Shown here piece after piece: positions 42,501-52,327 of a DNA stretch of 64,000 nucleotides. The notes beneath the pieces were generated by a model. That model saw nothing but the letters and a program-made list of their open reading frames with translations. It did not search any database and had not been told where the DNA came from. The stretch is taken from assembly GCF_000315625.1 (NCBI RefSeq), contig NW_005434603.1:226038-290037 (forward strand), given 5' to 3'. The stretch is from Guillardia theta CCMP2712 (taxonomy: Eukaryota; Cryptophyceae; Pyrenomonadales; Geminigeraceae). Both the position numbers and the translations under genes were made by a program. Position 1 is the stretch's first letter. Every line of letters starts with the position of its first letter.

Positions 42501-44710
42501 AAATGACATGCAGGACGACGTTGATCTCCATGTCCTGCCGGTGCACAAACTCTCAGACATTTGCGACGAGCACAATTACCAGGACCCTTCGCCTCCTCCA
42601 TCGGAAGACATCAGGAAGGTCAACATTAAGTTGAACTTCTCGGAGCTGGATGAGCTCGGGTCCTCTCACGAGGGGAGGGAGAGGTCAGGAGACTACCGAC
42701 AACGGCCCAGGCTGCCGAAGAAGTCGGTGGAGTCTGACTGCCAGCCCTCGGACACGTCAGCGCTGGTTGAGAGGCTGCAGCATCAGAACAGCGCCTTGAG
42801 CCACCAGCTGTCGTTGAAGAGTACCGAGGTGGAGATCCTCTACGGGGAGCTGGAGAACATCAAGAGCAGCCTTGGGAACGAGGAGTTCAGCATTAGCGAC
42901 CTCCATACCGAGCTGTCAATCGCGGCAGTGAAGGCAGAAGCGCAACTTCAGATCCTACAGCTGGAAGAGCGGGTGACTCGATCCCTTCCCTCCTGCCTTC
43001 TGCTCGTCGGGGAGTGATGATGGTATGCTGGCAGGTGCGAGAGCTTGAGGATGAGAGGGACGACAGGGAATTCACTCCTCGGTACCGGGAGTTCGAGAAG
43101 AAGTTCGAGATCCTTGAGACCGAGGAGTCGGTGATCTCCCGCGCTGTGTCCCTCGGGCTGGTCGTGGACGGGAAGGTGTGACGTCAGCACATCTCGAATG
43201 CCCTGAACCCTGAACAGAAATTCTTGCGCTCAGGTGTTTGAGAACGTGCGAGAGTCGGTCAAGTCTCTGAGCAACCTGATCGTGGAGGAGGTTCAGTCCA
43301 TGAACGAGATCCTTGAGTGGAACCTCGAGGAGCTTCAAGTCACAATCAGGTGACTTGTAGTCTTAGAGATGGTTGTGCTCTGGTGATCCGTTCAACTCTC
43401 AGGGAAAGGGAGGGGCATGTGATCGAGGACCTAGAAAGCATGAGAAGGTATTTCAGGTCGACGCATTTGATTTTCGTTGTGTTGACGTTGTTCGAAAGAA
43501 AATACGAGCGTGAAATTGCTGAGCCTTTGCAAACGGTGAGCGGACACGCATGGGATGTCAATTGAAATTAACTCGTTTTTCAGAAATTGCTGGAGGAACA
43601 GAATACAATCTCACAATGCAGACAGAGGAATGCAAAGCAGGACTTGTTGATTTTCTTCAAAGGTACTGCATGTAGATTCATGTTTTGTGTGGTAAAGGAT
43701 TATGCAGATGTTCAACTTGAGCAATTCCGCTCAAAGTATTCGAAGGCTGTGTCGATCATCTCTGAAAGCTTTTCAACAATGTCAGAGCTTGCTGGCATTT
43801 ATCAAGACTTGTTTGAAGCATGCGCAATCCAATCATCTCTTGAGACCGCTAAAAGGATGGTGTTGTCAACACCGACGAACCATGATGAAGAGGTGAAGGT
43901 CTTGTGCTCTTTTTGAGAGACGAGTCTGAGGGTTGTTATCAGAATCATATGACGGGGCAGAAAGAAAGAGAGGAGGATAATCCTTCGGTGAAGAACATGA
44001 TTATGGAGAAGAAGAGCCCCCACAGCTCCGAAGAACATGCTTCTCCGCAAACATCAAGCCCGAAGGAGTTGAAACCTCTCATCGAGATTAACGACAAACC
44101 CAAGTCAGAGCTGACAGACATGATCTCTCTTCCATGCAAGATAGAAGTCTGCATCAAAACTGCGAGAATATCAGACAAACACGACATGGAGGAACTAGGT
44201 TTCCCGTACCTCATCGTTGTGTTGGATCACAAGAATGGTCGTTCGGCTCGTCGAAAGACGCTGATCGGAGAGAGCAAGATTCATACAGATGTTAAGAGGT
44301 CGCTTGCGAGGCTCGCAGCATGCCCCTGCCTGAGCCGATGTTGTAGGCGAGAACTGGTTGTCATCATGGAAGAAACCTTCAAGTTCGATGTCTTCAAGAT
44401 CGATCAGGTCAGCAGTGCTGTCTGCCTCGCTTCTTGGATTGAACCTTGCAGTAGAAATTTGCCTTCACATTGTTCAACGGCCCTGGAGCGCATGCAGACA
44501 AGTCTAGCAAGATCCCGAAGATGATTGGTTGCGGCAACCTCCCGGTCGCACGTATTATGCATCAGGTGAAGCAGATGTCAACCCTCTGGTTCCTTGACAT
44601 GCTCGCAGCTCGAGAGCGTTGATCCGACCTCCATCAGCCTGTCGGACGGAGATGAGACCATTGGGAACCTGTTTGTACAGTTTTCGTTTGTGTCTTCTCT
44701 CAAGTCATGA
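39518..44710 (+). CDS. long coiled-coil protein with C-terminal C2 domain
   Basis: About 20 exons with short introns encode roughly 1,300 residues. The first exon (39518 to about 39769) starts MAAAGQGGGSSGGS and ends MQEKQRQSDEIREQ. Heptad-rich exons follow, for example LERDKRELQRQLSSQTKKLE, KEKEIQLLNEAIEELEREK and SLKSLIQKYETDK-like stretches to about 43900. A central Ser-rich segment (about 40470-40840) and a Cys pair (CPGGHD near 42440) interrupt them. After about 44120 the chain becomes a C2-type beta fold: CKIEVCIKTARISDKHDMEE, then FPYLIVVLDH, KFDVFKIDQ, FAFTLFNG and a final FVQFSFVSSLKS with TGA at 44708. The C2 half suggests membrane or protein docking, as in ciliary transition-zone and centrosomal coiled-coil/C2 proteins such as the RPGRIP1 class. 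That comparison is architectural inference. Confidence 0.8.
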
Positions 44711-44964
44711 GTGATGTTGATCGTGATCGTTTCAAGAGATGTAAATTAGACGACTGGAATCTTAAAGTTATGAAGCGATGAATCAGACCTGCTGCGATTG
44801 CCGACATCATCAGAGCCTCAGGCTTGATATCAAGGAGCCTGCGGAGAAAGCCTCACACGTGACTGCCATCTGCCTTGAACTTCATTGCTGCCAGTTACGA
44901 TGTTTACTGACCAGTTCTTGACTTCTGACCAAAGACTACGATCACCTGCCACCTCCGCCTCAGG

Positions 44965-44979
44965 AGTGACTCAGTCACT
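44965..44979. repeat. AGTGACT-C-AGTCACT odd palindrome, copy 1
   Basis: The 7-bp arms are perfect and the centre base is C. The same site with centre T recurs 61 bp downstream. Confidence 0.85.
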
Positions 44980-45025
44980 CAGCACTTTCAGGCTTGAAGT
45001 TACTCGGAGGCTTCCACTCACTGCC

Positions 45026-45040
45026 AGTGACTTAGTCACT
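45026..45040. repeat. AGTGACT-T-AGTCACT odd palindrome, copy 2
   Basis: The arms are identical to copy 1. The AP-1/bZIP-like core TGACTNAGTCA makes a protein-binding site conceivable. Confidence 0.85.
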
Positions 45041-45510
45041 CACAGTCTCGCCATCTGAGGCCGCGGGATTCCGAGTGCGGTGGCGCCGGCGGCGGCCCGA
45101 CCCGCCCGAGGCCCAGGCTCACGGTACTCTGAGTAGTTACCCGGCCGTCCCGGCAGGTGCCAGCTGCCTGCAACGGCTGCCAGCGGCCAGTGGGCCGGGC
45201 CAGCCTCGGGCTCAGTGAGGCCCCGGGTCACCTTGATGTATTGTTGATACACCGTTTAATGTATCGCTCATACATGACCAACGGTCGAGTCAACCTGATG
45301 TTGAGTGATGAGCAAACTGGGATGTTGGGTGGGAACATGAAGGAGGGGAGACTCAGATGGGGAGGGGGAGGGGGAGGTGGAGGGAGAAGGAGAGGGGGAG
45401 GGGGAGGGGGAAGGGGAGGGAGACTCCTGGGAGAAGGGAGAGGGAGAAGGGTTTGTGATGATGACGTATTTGTCGTTTGAGATGTGCGACGGTGACCTGG
45501 CTGCTGCAGC

Positions 45511-46769
45511 ATGGTCGACAGAGCTTTTTCCATGGCGGAGTCAGAGCCCGGCGAAGTTTCACACTTCGACCATCTGCTTTCGTTTCCCCAAGAGATCGCT
45601 CCCGTCTTCGACTCACTCACAGCAGAGCAAGAAGACAGAAGAATATTCGATTATGTCAGGAACAGGGAAGTTGGAAGAAACTTGGAGAGGGTAAGAGGAG
45701 GAGAACAAAGAGTTGAACGAGGTGGTCATGAGAATCTTGTAGATCAACGAAATTTTGGATCAAGCGACGAAGGAGAGGATTGAATCTGATGGTATGTTCT
45801 TGTTTCGATGGCTTTGCTGGAAAGGTGATTTTCTCTCTGTTGTCCATCAGTCTTGCTGGATAAATTGTACAGCACCAAACTTTCAGCCATGCAACGCCTC
45901 CTGACTGAGCAGATCGAGAGAGGATTCAAGTCATTACACGTAGTAAGGCCATCCTGCTTGCAGTCAAGTGACCAATGCGGACAGGAAGAGCTTGAGATAT
46001 CGAAAGAAAGGATGCGGATCGCCGCTGGTATGAACATACTCCTCCGAGCTACTCGGTTCTCAATCTTTCTCGTTAGAGAAATTGTACCAACACGAGGTGG
46101 ACGCGGAGATAGCAAGGCGGCAGTTGTATGATGAACTTCAAGCGAAGATGGACGGCTTGACTAACGTTGCTATTTCTCGCTCTCCTCTTTTCACTCACCA
46201 CCACATGACAGGAGTTACAAACTGTCAGCGTGCATCGACAACAGCAAGACATTGACTTCCGCGTCAAGATCCCTCCAGCGGTGTAAGGATGAGAGCTTAT
46301 CATGGAGCTCATTTTCGTCCAGGTCCTGTCAGTCTACCGCATGCTTCAGGATGAGAAGGACGTCTGCGAGGGTCTACAGGCAGAGTGCAGGTGATTCAAG
46401 GAGGAGGAAGGGGTTCGATAGAGCAGGAGAGGATGTGACGGGGACGGACAGAGAAAGGTGTCTTCCTCTTGAGCACAGCGACCTCAACGACATCGAGCAT
46501 TCTGTCGCCCAACAGGTTGAGGACGTAGCCGCCGCGTATCTCCCAATGCCTGACAAGGTGTTCAGGCTATCCGACAGGAGATACACGACCTGGTGTCAGC
46601 GATAACCCAGGAGGTGAGAAACGTTGAACGCGCTCTGCAGGAGCTCAAGGATACTCAGGTGCATGATCGCATCGCCGAGGAGAAGGCGCAGGCAGCACGA
46701 GCACGGGCATTGACCGATGCCCTATCCCAAGGGCTCAAGATTGTGAATGCTTCCGCGCCCTTACCATGA
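45511..46769 (+). CDS. coiled-coil protein, possibly SF-assemblin-like
   Basis: I do not recognise it firmly. The start is ATG at 45511 or, better, 45532 (MAESEPGEVSHFDHLL). About nine small exons follow: EQEDRRIFDYVRNREVGRNL, then INEILDQATKERIESD (about 45742-45790), LLDKLYSTKLSAMQRLLTEQ, EELEISKERMRIAA, EKLYQHEVDAEIARRQLYDE, ELQTVSVHRQQQDIDF, VLSVYRMLQDEKDVCEGLQ, DLNDIEHSVAQQ and AIRQEIHDLVSAITQEVRNV. The protein ends IVNASAPLP with TGA at 46769. The whole is charged alpha-helix with the IxxEIxxxR spacing seen in striated-fibre assemblins of flagellar roots. Total length is near 270 residues. That family call is a guess, but the gene structure itself is consistent. Confidence 0.6.
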
Positions 46770-47091
46770 GCGTCATCGCAGCAGTGAGAGCTCGCAGGCC
46801 AATAAAAGTGCGTGCGATCAAATACTTTCATTCTTCAACGGAATCGCGTCAAAAGGACACGAGAGTCATCAACATATGCTCCCTTCTTCATCCGTAAAGC
46901 TTGAGAGCACGTGGCGTTCAAGGTACCGACTTGTTCTGAGCTTGGAACTCTGGGCTGAGTCAACGGGTCACTGCCTGGGATGATAACACTGCTCTCTTGA
47001 CTTACTCGTTCATTAGAAGTTCCTCTGGGGGGACGGCCGGGTGTGGAGTGGTGAACCACTGCACCAACACGTCACCTTGTCAATGCAAAAC
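46770..47091. other. 3' flanks of two convergent genes
   Basis: AATAAA occurs at 46801, a possible polyadenylation signal for the + gene, 32 bp after its stop. No further exon is recognised. Confidence 0.5.
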
Positions 47092-47558
47092 CTAAATCGA
47101 CATCGTGCTCACATCCTTGCCCAACTGCTTGATCATGTGAAGCACACCATAGGTGGTTGCATGGATCTGACAAGCTCGTGTCAAAAATCGAGCAGATCGA
47201 TGAGCTTTCTATCACCTCCTCGAGTTCGCCAAAACCAAACTCCTCTTTCATCTCCTCCTCACTCTTTCCACTCTCGAGGACCTGAAGAGTCAGTCAGCCG
47301 GCCGGTCAAGTTCAACACAGGAATCATCTGACCGACAGCTTCCACTTAGTTCTCTGTAGATTACTCTCCTTGAATGCGCTGTCAGGCATTTCCTCCAAGA
47401 CCTTGTGTAGGCAGTATCAGAAACTTGTGTGTATAAGAAACCTCTCTGACAGCAACCTTGAGGAGGTATTTGCAAAGTTTTGTCAAGTCCTGAACAACGT
47501 CGGGGTTCTTCTCAAGACCCACGAGCCCTCCAGCCCAGTCTCCATCCCCTGACAGCAT
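47092..47558 (-). CDS. mitochondrial complex I accessory subunit, NDUFA5 (B13)-like
   Basis: NDUFA5 is a small matrix-arm subunit of NADH:ubiquinone oxidoreductase. Four exons join in phase on the minus strand. The first, ATG at 47558, reads MLSGDGDWAGGLVGLEKN and ends KLCKYLLK. The next, after ACACAAG, reads VLEEMPDSAFKESNLQRTKW. The next reads VLESGKSEEEMKEEFGFGEL. The last, after GCTTGTCAG, reads IHATTYGVLHMIKQLGKD and ends TMSI with TAG at 47092. The product is about 103 residues; human NDUFA5 is 116. The family pattern is present: GLVGL, then LxxxPxxAxxxxNxxxT, then the G-x-x-E-E-I helix. A longer upstream frame (VKLSCLLTDEIRLQ) might add a leader. Confidence 0.65.
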
Positions 47559-48158
47559 CTGGAGACGTATCTCGTCAGTAAGCAAACAAGATAATTTGAC
47601 TTCTAGCGGGTTGAACAAATCAGAACACATGTTCATCGAGCAGAATCAATTCGCTACCGTTCCATTCTGAGCAGTGGCTCTGTGCTCCTTCCACAAGGTG
47701 GAGTGAAAGAGGTTCCCACGGGAGACGCTGAGGGAGCGTCAGATATGGTCCTCTGCCCAAAGCGAGGAGGGCGGAGCGATACCGGCTGGGATCGAGGTCG
47801 GAAAACGCAGGTTTGGAAGTATGGAGGAGACGAACTGAAGTTCAGCAAGCACCGTCACTGATCTCGTGAGGGAAGAGCAAGAAGCCCACCAAGCCCAGGG
47901 GAGGACCTCCTCACGCCAAGCCTCGACAATGCACGGAAGGCCTGCTCCGCTTCCAGTGAGTTCTGATGCCTCCGACCCTCAGCCTGATCTAGCGGTTCGA
48001 AGAGTCGAGATCGCAGTGTTTGACTGAAAGACTACATTCCAACCGTTGTATCCTTCTGTCTAGCTTACCAACTTCCACATAGACATTTCAAAGATCATCC
48101 CAATCAACTCACAATCCATACCGTTCGCCTAGTCGCTTCAATGGAGGAACGAAAGCTT
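47559..48158. other. left gap flank, duplicated across the gap
   Basis: 47690-48158 is repeated, in a lower-quality form, at about 48317-48794 on the other side of the N run. No coding exon is recognised. Confidence 0.7.
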
Positions 48159-48258
48159 NNNNNNNNNNNNNNNNNNNNNNNNNNNNNNNNNNNNNNNNNN
48201 NNNNNNNNNNNNNNNNNNNNNNNNNNNNNNNNNNNNNNNNNNNNNNNNNNNNNNNNNN
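48159..48258. other. assembly gap of 100 N
   Basis: The run is exactly 100 Ns, a conventional placeholder for unknown gap size. Confidence 0.95.
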
Positions 48259-48316
48259 AACCACATGTTCCTAGAGACAGAAAAAATTCAGATACGTTCC
48301 CATTGTCGACAGGGGG

Positions 48317-48816
48317 ATAGAGCCCTTTCCAAAAGGTGTATGAAAGAGGTCCCCCGAGGAAACGTTGGGGGAGCTTCAAAAATGGTCCTTGGCCCAAACC
48401 GAGGAGGGGGGAGGCATCCAGCCTGGGTTGCAGTTGGGAAAAGCCAGTTTTGGAAATTTGGAGTAGTTGAACGGAATTTCAGCAAGCCCCGTCATGGCTT
48501 TCATGGGGGAAGAAAAAAAACCCCCCAAAGCCCAGGGGAGGACCTCCTCACCCCAAGCCTTGACAATCCGCGGAAGCCCTGCTCCGTTTCCAGGGAGTTG
48601 GGTCGCCTCCGCCCTTCACCCGGATCATCCGGTTCGAAGAGTGGAGATCGCAGTTTTTGGTTGAAAAACTACATTCCAACCGTTGTTTCTTTCGGTAGAT
48701 CTTCCCAATTTCCAAAAAGACATTTCAAAATTATTCCCAAAAAACTCCCAATCCACTCCGTTCCCAGATTGGTTTCAATGACGGAATGAAAGTTTGGGGG
48801 GGGGGGGGGGGGGGGG
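48317..48816. repeat. degenerate copy of the left gap flank ending in poly-G
   Basis: This copy matches 47690-48158 in order along its whole length, for example GCCCAGGGGAGGACCTCCTCAC and GACTACATTCCAACCGTTGT, but with many substitutions and runs of repeated bases (AAAAAAAACCCCCC). It ends in about 21 consecutive G (about 48796-48816). This looks like the poor-quality end of a sequencing read of the same locus and not a second genomic copy. Open frames here are not genes. Confidence 0.75.
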
Positions 48817-50417
48817 AGAGAAGACTTCTACCAACAAACAATTATCCTAACCGAGCTCTCAATGCTTGCAGTTCACAACTCTAAGCTGTTTTTGCGTCAC
48901 TCCCAAGTCTTGAGTGTTCACTCCTCTTCTCCCTTCTGTTGCAGACATCCAGGAGCACCTACTATGATGTTGCTGTTCTCCTTACGGGGTGGAACGATCT
49001 CAAGAACGCCTCCTCCACTCTCTCAATCACCCCCATGTCAATGCCTTCCTCCTCCTCGCTCTGTCCGTTCTTCCCATCCTCTGCGACGCGTACCTGCGCC
49101 ATCGTCGAACAGCTACTGCTATAATCTTTCCTAGGACCTTCCTATGTCATTTCTTATGACCTAAATGGCAGACATCCTAGCAACATCCTATGACCCAGAG
49201 TGTTTACAATTTCCATTTACAAGCTTGTATGAAGATAGGACCTCCAAAGCCCTTTCCTAGACCCAAATTTCTTACCGTCCTACAGACTGTCACTAGGACC
49301 TACATTTGGACCCTCATCCCCAAATCTCCCTATCATTTGCCCTCATCCCCGCTCAGCCTGTTTCTCTCATCATCTCCCTCATTCTCTTTTCATCCCCCTC
49401 TTACCCTTATCTCACCTCACGTTGGTGCGGGTGGGGTAGTAACAACCCCCTGGTAATCAGCCCTGAACCCCTTTTTTCCAAGGGTTCTGAGCAATAGTAA
49501 GGGGTACAAGCAGAGACATTTGGTGGGTAGGGTGTGGGGTCGGAAATCCAGGAGAAGGTGGGTAGGGGTTCCAGGGTCACGAGGCCCATAGTAGTGAAGC
49601 TAGCTTGTAAGCGGCCCCGTTTCTACTACCCCTACCCCTCTCAATCCCTGTGATCACCCATCCATCCTCAAACTTCACACCCTACCCCAACCTCCTTTTT
49701 TCCTCGAATTGATGACCCCTTCTCCATCACCACCCCCCAAAAGCTTATTTTCACCCCTCCTTTTTCCATGATAATACCCCAAGATTTCCCACCCCAAATC
49801 TCCACCCCCCTTCTACTTACCCCCCACCCTCGGATGACCATATGTCTTTAGCGGACTCATAACGCTGCTGTGGACCACCCCTACCCATATGATCGTCTTG
49901 TGAAATACCGGTCCTTGCAAATGACTTCCACCCCTCTTTGCAGATAGTCTGCAAATCCACCCCTCTTCGACCCAGTGATCCTCATCCGGTGGGGTACTAC
50001 TCAGACCCCTACCCTATGTTTGATCTGTTTAATTACCGGTTATCCACAACCATTTTGTGACCACCCCATGGATTTCTTCATAATCCAGAGAGGTACCCCT
50101 TATTTTCCCAAGTATTCTGAAACCACCCCCTACAATTCCCAACTTAACCACCAGAAACTGTTTGTTCATCTACCCCTCGTCTACATCACCCCACCCCACT
50201 AAACCTAATTTGTTTTGTATTGGAACTTCATGAGAACTACATATCCATATTTTCTTATGATAAGACATATAATAAATACCCTTTGTATCACCCCCAATTG
50301 ACTTCTAAAAATGATTACCCCATGAAACTATACCCCCACCCCAGATGGTGTACCCTCCACCCCCCGCTGCATCTCCTTTCCCTCCCCTCCCTCCTCTCGT
50401 GGTGCGGCCTCTCCTGC
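48817..50417. repeat. intergenic with C-rich/G-rich degenerate repeats
   Basis: About 49110-49200 repeats CCTATGACC words. 49290-50345 is full of ACCCCAC, CACCCCCC and TACCCC words with a short G-rich insert at about 49500-49565. It is the third member of the class seen at 32.3-33.5 and 39.0-39.5 kb. No gene is seen. Confidence 0.55.
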
Positions 50418-52178
50418 ATGCTCACGATGCGCTCCTCGTCCGCCCTCGCCCTCGCGTTCGCTCTGACAGCTTCTCCTGAGGCTGCCGAGGCCTTCGGACT
50501 GCGTCCCCCAGTCCTCTCCTCCTCTCCCTCCCTCTCCCGTGCTGGAGTTGCCCGTGCTGGTAGCAGAGGTGTGAAAATGGTGGCCACCGCCCCGACCTCC
50601 AAGTTTGAGAAGATGAGGTTCAAGTACGGCAAGTAAGTCTAACTCTCTCTCCGATGTTTCCGGTGCTAGAATTGTTTGCTCGCGCACGCAGAGATCTCTT
50701 TGCTCGAGACTCCACTTGCCTCTGCCGCAGTTTGTCCTACAGTGTCCCCTGCTGACCATTCGGTTTCTTTGCTAGGCCATCCTTGGAGAGGGGCATCAGC
50801 CAGGAGATGAAGGATGCTCAGAAGATCGCTGGATTTGACTACAGTGACTTTGAATCCGCCATCGCTAAGTTCGACAACACCTTCCAGGTACTCGGTTAGG
50901 AAATCGCAACTCAGGTGTTTGATGGAGGTGCCGACAGGTTGGCGATGTGGTTGTTGGCCAAGTTGTGCAGTTCGAGCAAGGAGGTGCTCTTGTTGACATC
51001 GGAGGCAAGTCCAGCGCCTACCTCGGCGCTGCGGAGGCCTCCATGCAGCGTGTTGACGACATCGAGATGTTCCTCTCCATCGCCGACAACCGTGAGTTCC
51101 AGGTACCTCATCGCATGCCGACATTCGGACCCTCAGGACTGACCCCTGCCTCGCAGATCATTTCTGGTGAGGACGAGAATGGTCAGGTCCGTCTCTCCAT
51201 CAGGAAGCTTGAGTTTGCTCGTGCCTGGGAGCGTGTTCGTCAGATCCAGGTAGAACTCATTCCGGCTTCTTGGATCAAGCAGACTTTGCTCTTGACATAT
51301 ATTGACTTTCTGCAAATTCACAGGCCGAGGATTGCACTATCATGGCTGAGATCCTCTCCATCAACCGTGGAGGAGCCTTGATCAACTTCGAAGGCCTCCG
51401 TGGATTCCTCCCAGGCTCCCACGCTCCCCAAGGTAGGAGTGCTCGAGCTTCAGAAGGCAGAATGTTGCTGATGCTTGCTTTGTTTGCACAGGCATGACTG
51501 AGGATACTGTTGGAACCATGATCCCCTTGAAGTTCCTCGAGGTCGACCAGGCCAAGAACAGGCTGGTTGTTTCCAATCGCCGGGCTGTTGTCGAGACCAA
51601 GCTTGTCAACTTGGAGCCTGGTCAGCTCGTTACTGGAATTGTTCGTTCCATCAAGCCATATGGTAGACTTTATTGCTGCAATGTGAATGGATGGTCAAAG
51701 ATGAATTCACTAACATCTTGTTCTTACAGGTGCCTTTGTTGACATCGGAGGCATCTCTGGATTGCTTCACATCTCCCAAATCTCTCACGATCACATTTCC
51801 GATGTTAGCAAGGTTCTCCAGGAAGGCCAGGAGATCAAGGCCATGATCCTCACCCAAGACAAGGACAAGGGTCGCTTCTCCTTGTCCACCAAGACGCTGG
51901 AGGCTGAACCAGGGGACATGGTGCGCGAATCGCTCGAAGTGGGAGAAGTCCTTTGTTGACCCGTTAACAGATCAGGAACCCTGAGATGGTGAAAGAGAAT
52001 GCTGAGGAGACTGCTAAGAGATACCACGAACGTCTCCAGGCCGAGCAGCAGGCCCGCGACCAGGTTGACACGATTTGAACGTTGTAGGTGTGCCCTAACT
52101 TGATATGCACAGGCTGCGTCAGAGCTTGTTGCTGGATTAGATCTCAACGCCCTTTCTTCTGAGGAGCTTGTTGCATAA
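50418..52178 (+). CDS. rps1: plastid 30S ribosomal protein S1 (three S1 domains)
   Basis: S1 binds mRNA on the small ribosomal subunit. Nine exons assemble from ATG at 50418 to TAA at 52178, giving about 400 residues. The N-terminus [20 protein letters not shown] is a signal peptide ending at AEA-FGLRPP, followed by a Ser/Arg/Ala-rich transit peptide: the bipartite presequence of a complex plastid with the required Phe. Mature exons read [20 protein letters not shown] (S1 domain 1), [20 protein letters not shown] (domain 2) and [20 protein letters not shown] with [14 protein letters not shown] (domain 3). A helical tail ([15 protein letters not shown]) follows. Three domains match chloroplast/cyanobacterial S1; E. 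coli has six. The gene is nuclear-encoded as in other algae with this protein. Confidence 0.93.
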
Positions 52179-52327
52179 ACGATGTGAAGGACTTCTTTAG
52201 TAAAGTAATCAACACGGCACGACATTAGAGTTTGTTGATTCTCGACTTGACTTTTCTATTGATCGTACAAAACAAGATTGGAGGGAATGCCATGCATTGG
52301 AACGGTCAGGTGTTTTTCTGAACCTGG

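Larger units (their letters stand above)
44711..45510. repeat. GC-rich palindromic island plus GGAGGG microsatellite
   Basis: 44940-45235 has GGCCCGACCCGCCCGAGG-type sequence and two 15-bp odd palindromes AGTGACT-N-AGTCACT (44965-44979 and 45026-45040). 45355-45450 is a (GGGGGA/GGAGAG)n purine tract. The next gene's promoter should lie in the last part. Confidence 0.65.

Noticed and set aside
48265-48789. 174-residue + frame right of the gap
   Set aside because: Lies in the error-rich copy of the left flank, where the cleaner copy has stops in the same frame.
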